A stretch of DNA of 64,000 nt from Leptasterias polaris (taxonomy: Eukaryota > Echinodermata > Asteroidea > Forcipulatida > Asteriidae). The stretch lies in contig JAZGTN010000195.1 of assembly GCA_037783415.1 (NCBI GenBank), forward strand, positions 248,001 through 312,000, given 5' to 3'. Both the position numbers and the translations under genes were made by a program. The notes below the pieces were generated by a model, which saw only the letters and a list, made by a program, of their open reading frames with translations, did no database searches and was not told where the DNA came from. This document shows, in pieces, positions 1 to 12,500 of this stretch. Position 1 is the first letter of the stretch, and every line of letters starts with the position of its first letter.

Positions 1-1
1 C

Positions 2-148
2 TTTCTCCAAGGAATGGGCTCCGAGAAGGAGAAGCATTTGAACCTGCAGCTTAGTTCCGATGCATCGGGGTACAGATGGGGTGGTGTGATGATGCAACAG
101 GCAGGCAACATCACCTTTTGGATAATAGTCCGAGGAAATCAAATTTGA
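2..148 (+). pseudogene. Possible retroelement RNase H fragment
   Basis: An open frame from the window edge ends at TGA 146-148. It contains LNLQLSSDASGYRWGGVMMQ; the DASGxxWGGV pattern resembles the RNase H domain of LTR/DIRS-type retroelements. Only 48 residues are visible, so this could also be an unrelated last exon. Confidence 0.35.
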
Positions 149-2340
149 GTTGTAACTTGTGACTAAGCAAGTCATTGTACCAGACATTATTCAAGTTAAT
201 TGCCAGTGACTTATTATGGGCAGTTATTTTTGAATGATACTGAAGGCTAAAACCATCTTTGTCTTGAGGTGTTTTTGGGGGGAGGGGGTGTTTTAGTGCA
301 TTTGTTCTTAATCTTCAAATTATAATACGTTATGACAACCGTCCTTTTAAAACTTCATCTAATCCTCTCGGTAATTGATGTTTTGGAGCCAGAAGTGCAA
401 TGTTAATAAACAAACGGTGTTCATTAAATTCATTTCCTCTGCACTTGCGGCTCCACTACATCAGACTTACCAACTGGAAGGCTGTCATCTTTTTTATTGA
501 GAATTACAAACAGCAAACAAAGCCGATTGTATTTAGGGATGTTTGATAGTAAGGTTTGTTTTTGAGTGTGTGTGTGAACTCTTTTTTAATTCAAATGGAA
601 GAAATGTTCATTATTTTATAAATGGAATTCTGTAAAAATGTGTGTAGTATCTTACATGTCTAATGTAAACAAATAGAAATATTTATAGGAGAGTTTACAT
701 TATTTGTATAAATTGATTTGAATAAAACTTGAAATTATTTCATACCTTCAAGTTTGGAGCCAACTTGTATTTTTTTAGTAAAATTTGTCATTGGTTTCAA
801 ATTAATAAGTTCACAATTCAACAAAAAATTAATTCACATTGTTATTTGGGGTTGCAGAAGAGTTGATATTCTTTTATTATTAAAAACAGATACCTGTAAA
901 AAAAGCAATTAAAACAAATAAAAAACACATATTAAAAATGTCAGCACCATTGATTAATAAAGGTAAAGTAATCGGAACTTAGGTGAAATCCATTCCCTGT
1001 TTTTTCTTCAAATGTTTAATATATATTTCACAGTTGCAACTTGGGTTTGTTTTTCACATGCACGCAATGACAAATCTGGATGTATACAAGTGTTTGTGTA
1101 ACTCGCAATCTGTGAATGTAATGATGCAATTTTGGCTTATTTTTAATAACGGCAAGGAAAGGTAAATTGCCCTTTTCTTCCCTGTAGATTGAACCTTCAA
1201 AAGTCAATTAATATTGATGTTGACTGAGGCCATCTGGCTCCCAGATCAATACAGTGACAAACTCTCGGTCTCAATTCTCGGTTTGATTGTAAGGCCATTT
1301 TAAAAACCACAGTTTTGGTTCTGGCTTGGACACTACCCATCAGTAATGAAGGAGCCTACACCAGGTTGAATCTGTGCTGTAAGAAATAGCCTTATTGGTT
1401 TGTATTGTAGGAAGAACAAGACAGCTACCAGTTTGCTCATATGACTCAATACGCTAGTAATCAAGTCATGTTTCTAGCAGCAAGGCTGAACTTTTTAAAA
1501 AGCTGTCAAGTTGTCCCCAGTTCCATCTCTGCAACCTCCGGGTTAGTAGTTTTTTCCTATTTGCTTTTTAAAAAAAACATGACTCTACTCTACAAGGGTC
1601 TATTATTACTGAACATAACACACCAAAAAGTTGGAAAGTTTAGGGAACTTTTAGCAATAGTACAGAAAATGGTTATGAATTTATCTGAACTTGGCAAATT
1701 CCATCGAGTCAAAAAGGTTAGCAGTTAAAGTACCGTGTCAAGTACATGTAATTATGTCAATAGTGCCCCGTAATTTTCTTCAAAAATAAGAAAGATTTGT
1801 TACATAGTAATGAGCAAACAATGCGGCAGATTCAAATCTCTAAATAGAAACACTCCAGTCTTTAGAAAATTATGAAACCATGATTTCTGTTTACTTATGA
1901 AAGCCTTCAAGTAGTACTTTGTATAGATTTAAAATGGACTTCTAAAAATATAACGTTTTTAAGAAAGAACTATTAGGGGACCATGTTAGTAAGAGACCAA
2001 AAAAAACTACATAACTAAGATATAAATGGTTAAGATGTATCCCAACATATTTGCATTTGTCGCTCCTTCATAAAATCTCATGGACATGGCTTACAGAGGA
2101 ATAACATCATACTTATAAGCAGTGGTTTAGTTGAAAGTCTATGACAAATGGCTTTGGCTGCTGGCTGCAGTAATCTAGCCACAGCATTAGCCGGGGATAT
2201 ATCTTAACCATGAACATAACTCATTGACTTTGATACGACCAATTTCATTACAAATGTTTTGTTGCAAATTCGAAGTTCAAATGTGAAGCTGTGAAAGGAG
2301 TCATCCAAAGGTGTAAACATATTGAAGGTAAACATTTCCT
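149..2340. other. Intergenic AT-rich DNA
   Basis: No gene recognised. A plus-strand AATAAA at 721-726 could be the poly(A) signal of whatever ends at 148. Small open frames at 983 and 1441 lack any family resemblance. Part of 2100-2200 resembles the short duplication at 46740-46990. Confidence 0.5.
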
Positions 2341-3443
2341 TTTATTGTTTTGTTTTTTTAAATGGCGTGTCGAGGCAAGGCAGTTTATTGCACTGGACTC
2401 ATACTCTGGTGGCTAAGTCACCAGGGTGTGGGTTCGAATCCCAGTCATACTCTGGTGGCTAAGTCACCAGGGTGTGGGTTCGAATCCCAGTCATACTCTG
2501 GTGGCTAAGTCACCAGGGTGTGGGTTCGAATCCCAGTCATGACTCTTGTGTCCATGAGCAAGACACTAAACTGTAATTGATTCTCTTCACACAGGGGTAA
2601 TTCTTCGACCTGTGTAAGCAGAGATGGTATAAGGAGTGAAATAAATGGCCCAGTGACCTGGAATAATAATTGTTGAGTCCCTTGAGCGTCACTTTGTGAC
2701 GGATTTGAGAGCTATATAAGAAGCCCCTATATCATCATTATTATTGATAAACCTTTTTGTTGTGCAGTAGTTTAGTATTCACAATAACACCACAGCACAA
2801 TCCACTTGAATGCCTCCAAGGTTTTTGAGTATTTTTCCTGATTTTCAGTATTTCCTACAGTAGTAATAAAAAAAAATTAAATCATTTTACAGTCATGCAC
2901 GGCCTGTAAACCCCTCCCCTGTCATACTCCTATGGTTGAAAACTTGAAAATGGTTGAAATGTTGAAAACTTTGAACAACCCCCAAACACTTTTTTTTTGT
3001 AATGTTGCAAATTGTATGCTGGGTCACAAAAATGTTAAGTATTTGTAGTGGTCATACTCAAAGTCAAGTAGGTAGACTCTAAAAAACATTTAAAAAATCA
3101 TTGTCATAATTAAAAGTAAGTGTGTTACAACTATCACAGAAGAAAGGCCGTCTTGATAAAACCTTCCCATCTTGTGATTGTAACATTCTTACTCCAATCA
3201 TCAGTATCCAGTCCGAGTCCGTTTTTAAACCAAAGTTAAAATTAATGCATTCTTTAAAAAATAGTAATAACCTGTACTGATTGATCAGAATTAAAACCAC
3301 TCATCTCTTTACACAATTTAGTACAAAACACATAGGTACAGCCCCTAAAGTTGAAATGAACAGTTAAAAAGCTTATCTAAAATGGTTAGAGAAGAGCAAA
3401 TTAAAACAGATGCATCGTCAATAAACTTCGGTGGTCCTCTTTC
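2341..3443 (-). other. Probable 3' UTR of the laminin alpha gene (extent uncertain)
   Basis: Sequence downstream of the stop codon with no coding signal. The nearest minus-strand AATAAA I see are at about 2382 (inside a SINE) and 2341-2346, so the UTR could be about 1.1 kb, or shorter if a variant signal is used. Confidence 0.3.
2373..2750 (+). repeat. tRNA-derived SINE with internal 46-bp triplication
   Basis: A SINE-like element with Pol III B-box-like GGTTCGAATCC at 2431 repeated at 46-bp spacing (three copies), followed by a body and a tail with GAGCTATATAAGAAGCC and ATT repeats. The tail matches the 3' end copy at 42245-42580. Confidence 0.7.
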
Positions 3444-3595
3444 TTAGAATGCAGGGCAAGACATGGTGTTGACGTCACCTTCGATTGCAGCTGCCTCCTT
3501 GAAGTTCTGAAGATCACCTCTAATTGTGACATCACGCATGCAGCCAACAAATGTCTCGGTGTTTCCGATGCCTTGATGCTCTGTTTCGGGATCAT
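3444..3595 (-). CDS. LAMA5-like: Laminin alpha exon 73: end of LG5 and stop codon
   Basis: Phase 1 to stop. [11 protein letters not shown] and the final MSCPAF before TAA at 3444-3446. The C-terminal Cys closes the LG5 disulfide, as in other alpha chains. Confidence 0.96.
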
Positions 3596-6500
3596 CTACA
3601 CATGGAACCAAATAACAATATTAACAAGAAGGTATATGAACTTCTTGGATTTGGATATAGTTCTTAAGAACCCTTATTGGACTAGCATTGGAATTTCTTG
3701 AACATGGTTTTTTTTAAACCTGATTGATCCCTTAAGGTTCAAAGTAAGACCTATTAACAAACATCTTTGGACCTTGAGAACCAAACTGTACTTCTAAATC
3801 TTACTTTCACTATTAGTATGGTTAATATTGGTGTGGTAAATCCTGATAGTAATTTGACCTGCAAACCCAATAACGCTCCATCACAATAAAGCAAGCCCAC
3901 ACATCAATCACATTGTATCACATCAACAATTTACAAATGCTTACCTGGTAGACCACCAAAGTAGAGAGGATGTTTGGTATTAGCAGCAATGGCGTTAGGA
4001 GATCCTACAGCTCTAGGCCCCGGATAACCATCAACAATCAACTGCAGAATGTGTCCCTCTTTGATAACTGTCAACAACAACAACAATTCAGACTTATACA
4101 TAATAGGAAACTTAAGAAACAAAAACACAGAATTTATTTGAAAGCACCAACAAAGCTTTTGTTTATTATTAGACAAATCTATACTGTAAAGTTTGTACCT
4201 TGGATGTCATGCCAGTTACCATCACAGAGGTATGTGGAGCCCTCGGGTGGGGTGTAAAATGCCTCATTTCGTCCATCACCATTCTCAGCCGTCAAAAACA
4301 GCTGTCAACACGGAACACACAAATTATTTTACATTTAATCATAGATTTCAAACATGTGGCATATCAAGTCAAAACTGATTGTGAGTTCTGATGGCTGTGA
4401 TCAATATTCAACTAATGACCATGGCATGCAGCAGATTTTACCTGTGAAAATTTCATTTCAAAAGGTGATCATGTTTTTGAGATATCGCCGAAAATCCGGA
4501 GTGAAAATTTCCATTTAGGAAGAGTTTCTGACAGAACGTTTCTCAGATTCAAATTTGGGGGCATAAAAACTGATATATTTTTGAATAATCACATTGCTTG
4601 GAAGTGAAATGTTTCTCAAAATGCTTTATACTATCGAAAGCTGCTGTAGGCTTCTAACCAATAGGTTGTTATTGCCATCAATTTTAAGAGAGATTAAGAA
4701 TGAATCTCAGCAAACCCTGGCTCCCTTGTCATTTTCCCTCTAACCCTTGAGAAGACTCTCAGGTAAGACTCACCACTCCATCCACCACCTCCATAGATAA
4801 GAAGTCACCCTTGGGATTCTGTACAGACATCAAGATGAATGTAGACACTCTGGGCTTGATGGACATACGCATGTCAAAGTTCTGTCCAACTGAGAAGGAC
4901 GAAGCTGTGGAATGATGAAAGGGAATTTAAGATTGAGGGCTTGCAAGGTAGTATAAATGTTTAATATTGGAACTTCCTTTGGATACACCATGCATTAATC
5001 ACTTCTAAAGAGAAGTGGTGGCTCTGAAAACAGCTGGGCCCAATTTCTCGGTACTGCTTACCCCTTGACTGTTGTGCTTACAGCTCATAGAATCACACGC
5101 TTTACAGGAATCACACGCTTTACAGGAATCACACGCAATCACACGCTTTACAGGAATCACACGCTTTACAGGAATCACACGCTTTACAGGACGTCGGAAG
5201 GACAATGCCAGGAAATTGGGCCCTGGTTGGGGTCTGTTCTCGACCTTTTGACCAGTACGAAAGTTAGGACCAACATTTTCCATGGAAGTATACAAAGCGG
5301 TGAATCAGTTACACTGTGCTGAATCCATCTAGTGTTTTAGTTTATTTATTTATTAATTTTTTGGAGGGGGAGGGGATGAGTGAGAGTGGTTTGGGGTAAA
5401 ACAGGGTTTTAAAAGTAGAAGAAACAAATTTAGACAGAAGTTGAATGGACACTTACTCTGTTCTACATAGCCTCCGTCTGAGCCAAAGAACACACCAGGT
5501 TCTAAGATCCCAGTGCATGGCTGGACCTGTATATTATTTTCTGGATCACCTAAAGAAACACCATCCAATAAGAAGTTACGAAGACAACCCACAAAGCTGA
5601 CTCTGGATGCAGGCTGCACAATACAAGAAAGAGAATTTATTATAAAAAAGTATAAATAAAGAACATGTGAATCTGAGTGGATAAATTGTATTTAAATTTT
5701 GGTTAGAACAATGAAAATTTGACAAGAGGCGGATTTGAACCTGCGACCTCCAGATTAACATGCCTGCACTCAACCAACTATAGGAAGACCGCCAACATTA
5801 GGGCTAGATAGCTCAGTTGGTAGAGCACCCGCTTGTTGATCTGGAGGTCAATTTTTCTTTGTTGTACTTAATCAAGAAAATAATTCTTAGTATCATAAAA
5901 CTAATTGTGGGTCAGTATTCACAATTACAGATTTCGACAACTTACATCCACTTTTTTATCTTTCATTACATCTCTAACTTCAGGATCAACTCCACCGATG
6001 TATATCGGTGTGGTGGTTCGAAGGAATCGATTGCTTCCACCTATTTCATCCTTGTTGACCAACTGGCCATCAATGTAGAGTTCTCCAACAGCACCAGCTC
6101 GGTTCACTCTCACCTAGAATCAGTATCAAAAATGTAATGTTAATAAGAGAAAGGTTACGACTCGAATCCCACCCAAGTAGTGTGTTGTGACCATTTCTTC
6201 AGGTCTGCAAAGTTGACTCTGAAAGAAAAACATGTCCATATGGGAAGCCAAATCTTTCTTCTGATGCTGTTGATTTGATCGGCAAACTTTCACAAACTTA
6301 GTGAATCTCCCTAAATCTGTAGGGATTTCCTATTCTATCTAAGAAAATACTCTGGGCGGGATGGTATCGGAGGATACATATAGCCAAATCTTTCTTTTAA
6401 TGCTGTTGATTTGATCGGCAAACTTTCACAAACTTAGTGAATTTAGTATTCTACAACTGGCTTCTCACCACGTGGCATGTTGAGTTGTCAAGCATCAGCT

Positions 6501-9500
6501 CTGGAATGCGGGGGTCATGGGTTCAGATCCCACCCATGTAACCGATTAATCTTCTTGCAAGATTCAAAAATACGATGCTTATAACACACTGGTGTAGAGG
6601 AAAGCCAAAATAATGTTTTACTAAGTGCTTTTCAATGTCAATGTGCACTTGATCCACTGAGCAATAGGTGTACAGGATGAAAAACCTATCCCCTCCCAAC
6701 CCTCTGTGAATAAGTAGAGGGGTGGCTAATAAGGTAACTGATGAGATGGTCATCACAGTGTGGGCACCAATCCCAGTCATGGCATTGGTGTATTTGAGCA
6801 AGATATTTAAGAGCATGTCCACGAGAGGACCATGCAGACCGTGATAAGGTGGGGGTCAACGGATTTGGCTGAAATTTTGGTGGTAGGTGGGTCATAGGTA
6901 GCCTTGAGGCTGTGCACAATATTTGGCCAATCTGACCTCCCTAACAGAAAAAATAGCAAAAAATGTGTTTTTTAGTGGAAAAATTGCGTTTTTGATGATT
7001 TTTTACTACAAAAGTTTAAACGCTTGCGGCTGAAAGGTGGAATACAGTAGAGCAATGAAATTGACAGGGTCTTTAGTTAGTATCCTGACCTAAACCAGGA
7101 ACTCAAAATTTTGGAAAAACAAGACTTTTAAGAGGCAACAGTAACTCTTCATTTAAGGGTACCACCAAATTTGCATTACATCTTTGAGTCGCTGTAGAGT
7201 CATTAGTGCAGGTCTGTGAGCAATGACACTTGGGTGAAAGAGAGTTCTTATTATGGTCCTTAGGTAGCATCAATAAAATATTTGCCAGCAGTTTTTTGTT
7301 TGAAATGGCAGGAGCCCGTTTTTGCCTAAAAATGGCGGTTTAGCATTGCATCATTCAAAACTGGTACATGTTGTGATTTGCGATTGCCTTGTTTTCAACG
7401 GTAGTCTCGATGCATTGGACATGAAGCAAAAACCTCTCATTACCCTACATGAAACAATTATGTTGGTCCTTGAATCCTTAATTAAGTGTTTTAGTGAACA
7501 TGACCAATTTCCTCAGGATTCAGACACTGACCTTATATCTAAATGTTTTGTTTAGTTTGTCATACTCGAATCCTGATTCATATTTTAATTGTAACCCCCT
7601 CCTCCAAGCCTTTCACCCTTTCTGATTTGTATGATCACATGAGTTATTTGGTCCTTGCATTTGCAGTATTGCAAAGCCAAGATCCTCTTCAGAATAAGGC
7701 AATTAGAAAACAAAATAAACACACCAGGACTTTATTATAGTTTAGATAATAACACAATAAGTGTCAATGGTTTTATTTATTGACATATTCATATGGTATT
7801 CAGTAAAATATGAATCAGGATTCGAGTATGACAAACTAAACAAAACATTTAGATATAAGGTCAGTGTCTGAATCCTGAGGAAATTGGTCATGTTCACCAG
7901 TGACTAACAGTCAAGATAGAGTGGTACAAGTATTACACCATAGATACACCAACGGCATCAAAGTTGAAAGCAGTACTGGCCATTGAGTGATGGATTTTTG
8001 GGGTGTGAAAATCATCCCTGATGGCAACAAGATCAATTGGAAAGCTAATTGGTTAGATGTAGTTTGGGAACATCAACATTTTGAGATTAACAAAAATAAA
8101 AAATGGAAGAGTAGTACTGACTGTTTAATCAAAAACGAACACTTGATAAGCGTCTAACCCTAGCCCCAAGCCCAAACACCTTATTAGCTTACAGTCTTAA
8201 CTATAGTCCAATTGTTCCCGTTAACCACAAGTGTCTGGAAGGGCATTTTGCAACAAGCCCCGCCCACGCCCCGCCCACCCATTCACCCCCTTATCCCTTA
8301 ACAGCTAGGGAAAATGAAACTTGGAAGGACAGTTAAACGTGACAAAATGACCTATGTATATTCTATTTTGTTCACCATTTTAAACTCAATAATTATGAAA
8401 ACATGGTTAAAAATGTTGGCGGGTAAGCAAAATCTGCCCCCCCCTTCCCAGGCCCTCCCTCTTCCATCCCCTATCCCTTTTACAGCTTCCACATTAGTTA
8501 ACCTCCTCTTGTCAATTATTAGAAATAATTGTAAGGCGTTTAGAATCGTATAACTAAAAAAAGAGATACGTTTATAACTTCTGACTTGTCATTTAGAGTG
8601 TACACAGCGTGTCATGCAGGTTTTTCTTAATATTGCATTGCTTAGAGTACATGTAAATGCTCCAACATGTTTGACCTTGTTGTAGACGAACGCAATAACA
8701 TTTCCATTTTTTTTTCTTCAGATATCAAGTCAGTGACTTATTTTCAACAATTTAAGCATAATTTTTTAACCATAAAGAATAATTAAGTGCCCTTATAGGG
8801 CGCACCACACCAAATTAGCCAGAATTCATGCGCCAAGCTACTTATCATAATTTGTAAACCCACAACTTATTTTTAATTACAACGTTTTGGGGGTCATGCA
8901 ATTAGTAGATTGTGTAAATATAAGAATCTATCACAACCCGGGGGTTCGGTGCTTCAACTTTTGAGGAGACTTGATAAATTTAGGCGTTAAAGTTGGCCCT
9001 ATTTGACCGGGAAAGTGGAGAAGTGCTTCACGAAAACTGGCAGCAAGTCGGTTTTGGAAAACAAGAAAATTTTCGTGTTTTTTTCTTCTGGGGTAGATAG
9101 CAAAAATTCCAAACGGCTGACCTGCCAAAAATTGAAAAGAATTCTGAAGTTCAGTCGTTCGAAAATATGTTTGATTGGTTTTCAAGAGGCTGAGAGACTT
9201 ACACGATTTTTTGAGTATTTTAGAATATTTATCATTTAGCATTGGTTCCTATGGGAGTTTATTTAGTGTGGTGCGCCCCCCCCCCCCCCCCCCCCCCGGG
9301 GGGGGGGGGGGGGGGGGGGGGTTGCGATGCAGTGTGTGGCGCCCTCTTGCGGTACTTCGCGCTAACTGGGTGGGCGGTAACTGGACGTTCCACTTCCATT
9401 ATCACGGTCGGTATTTGCTGCAAAAAACTCTCCCATCCACCTTAATACACAAAACTTGCAAAAACTTATGTTTCATCTTTGTTGATGTATTTGTTTAATG

Positions 9501-12500
9501 TTATAATAACATCCTATTCCAGACGTGAATTAAGGGCAAGCAATATTTTACTCAGGACTGTATGTAGATTTGATACATATACTTATGAACTTTTCCATCT
9601 TTGTTGACCCTTGGCAATTAAAATCAAGAAGAGCTGGCAATGTTTTTATTTTTTATTATTGTAGTTGGATATCTGAACTATATTTCCACCAAGTTTGTTG
9701 ACTCTCAGCCCTGCACTAATTAAGTTATGGTTAACTGCGTAGATCGCTTATTTCCTTAGTAGAACTGTCAAGTGTTTTCCTAAAGCCTAGATATCTACAG
9801 TGAAAATGTTCACACAATTGTTTTTTATTTCATCGTGAAGAGGACGATGAGCTCTTTCTTTTGATGTATAAGTCGACAGAAATTGATACAGTTTAAGGGA
9901 ATTAACGGGGCTCTAACTGTACGCCAGAAACACTACATATTAACTCCCCGGAAGTGTCCATTTTGCGCTGAAACTAGTTGGTGCCCGTACTCAGCCACTG
10001 TAAGATTTTTGAGCGAGCTGCTCCACCAGGTGTTATGGTCCCAGGTGGGGATCAAATAGCCAAGATTTGAGTTTAAATCGCTGACCCCCACCTTGTCGAT
10101 TTTTCAAGATTTTGCATGGTCTTCTCGTAAACGAACACTTAACCATAAATTGCTTCTCTTAACCCAGGTAGTATAGGAACCTGTGGGGACAAAGATGGGG
10201 ATTAACCCCTGTGCGGAAGGAACAATACAAGAAGATTAGGGTTGTATGTTCCCCTGGGGTTGTGGAGACAGTTTGAGGAATTGTCTTAACATGCCTGATG
10301 AACAGGGATAATAATGTTATAAAGTACCTTGATCTAGCTACTAGGATATGTGCGCTAGTAAAAGAACCAGGTTAACTATTTTCATGTCACTTACCGTGTG
10401 CCAATTTCCATCATTGATAGGATCTGGTGATTCAATAAGTTTAGGTCCACTACCATAATCCCATCCAAACACCACCTTCCCCTCACGCATAAATATGCCT
10501 GTGTAGTCAATGTGACGAGTGTCTGTGGTGAACATTATTAGACCATTCCGACCGGCAGTCTTCAGCTCCACTTGCATTTCCAGACTGATGGAGAATACAC
10601 AGGAAATTCAGTCATTCATTATCAAGATTTGTGTTGACCTGTAAACCAGTAAACTGGTAAACCAAGAAACCCAAACCCACAACCCAGTAAACCAGTCAAA
10701 CCAATAACCCTGTAAACCAATCAAACCAAAACCCAAACCCATAACCCTATAAACCAGTAAACAGTAAACCCAGAAACCCATAACCTTGTAAACCACTAAA
10801 CCCATACCTCCACATACTTGTTAACCCGTAAACCTATGTACCCATGAGCCAATGAACCCAAAACTCACCCATGAACCCATACACCCATAAGCCCATAAAA
10901 TTATGAACCATTACACCCATATTCCCATACACCCATAATCCCATAAATCCATGAACCAAACACACATGAACCATACACCCAAACACCTACGAACCCCTAC
11001 ACCCATACACCCTACACTAGTGAACCCATATACATGTGAACCCGCAACCCTATAAACCTTAAGCCCATATACCCATAAATCCATGAACCAAACACACATG
11101 AACCATACACCCAAACACCTACGAACCCCTACACCCATACACCCTACACTAGTGAACCCATATACATGTGAACCCGCAACCCTATAAACCTTAAGCCCAT
11201 ATACCCATAAATCCATGAACCAAACACACATGAACCATACACCCAAACACCTACGAACCCCTACACCCATACACCCTACACTAGTGAACCCATATACATG
11301 TGAACCCGCAACCCTATAAACCTTAAGCCCATATACCCATAAATCCATGAACCAAACACACATGAACCATACACCCAAACACCTACGAACCCCTACACCC
11401 ATACACCCTACACTAGTGAACCCATATACATGTGAACCCGCAACCCTATAAACCTTAAGCCCATATACCCATAAATCCATGAACCAAACACACATGAACC
11501 ATACACCCAAACACCTACGAACCCCTACACCCATACACCCTACACTAGTGAACCCATATACATGTGAACCCGCAACCCTATAAACCTTAAGCCCATATAC
11601 CCATAAATCCATGAACCAAACACACATGAACCATACACCCAAACACCTACGAACCCCTACACCCATACACCCTACACTAGTGAACCCATATACATGTGAA
11701 CCCGCAACCCTATAAACCTTAAGCCCATATACCCATAAATCCATGAACCAAACACACATGAACCATACACCCAAACACCTACGAACCCCTACACCCATAC
11801 ACCCTACACTAGTGAACCCATATACATGTGAACCCGCAACCCTATAAACCTTAAGCCCATATACCCATAAATCCATGAACCAAACACACATGAACCATAC
11901 ACCCAAACACCTACGAACCCCTACACCCATACACCCTACACTAGTGAACCCATATACATGTGAACCCGCAACCCTATAAACCTTAAGCCCATATACCCAT
12001 AAATCCATGAACCAAACACACATGAACCATACACCCAAACACCTACGAACCCCTACACCCATACACCCTACACTAGTGAACCCATATACATGTGAACCCG
12101 CAACCCTATAAACCTTAAGCCCATATACCCATAAATCCATGAACCAAACACACATGAACCATACACCCAAACACCTACGAACCCCTACACCCATACACCC
12201 TACACTAGTGAACCCATATACATGTGAACCCGCAACCCTATAAACCTTAAGCCCATATACCCATAAATCCATGAACCAAACACACATGAACCATACACCC
12301 AAACACCTACGAACCCCTACACCCATACACCCTACACTAGTGAACCCATATACATGTGAACCCGCAACCCTATAAACCTTAAGCCCATATACCCATAAAT
12401 CCATGAACCAAACACACATGAACCATACACCCAAACACCTACGAACCCCTACACCCTACACTAGTGAACCCATATACATGTGAACCCGCAACCCTATAAA

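Larger units (their letters stand above)
6114..10394. other. Intron 67 (between exons 67 and 68)
   Basis: 4.3 kb without coding signal. Contents: 62-bp direct repeat (6246-6442), SINE-like remnant with GGGTTCAGATCCCA (about 6475-6560), 94-bp inverted repeat, MITE-like element and C/G homopolymer. Nothing recognised from 9322 to 10394. Confidence 0.8.

Noticed and set aside
3079..3300. Minus-strand open frame of 73 codons after the laminin stop
   Set aside because: Lies in the probable 3' UTR, low-complexity composition, no similarity to a known family.
4199..4378. Plus-strand open frames over laminin exons, such as those at 3970-4391, 19006-19254, 23021-23441 and 57071-57376
   Set aside because: Antisense shadows of real minus-strand exons with no family resemblance.
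5005..5295. Minus-strand frame with CDSCKACDS repeats, looking cysteine-rich
   Set aside because: Comes from the 18-bp tandem repeat in an intron, not a protein domain.
8931..9242. 103-codon minus-strand frame and its plus-strand counterpart
   Set aside because: Both fall inside the MITE-like element; no transposase-like motif visible.
10911..12434. 507-codon open frame on the minus strand
   Set aside because: Produced by a 132-bp tandem repeat whose unit is a multiple of three; the composition is repeat-driven and it lies in a laminin intron.
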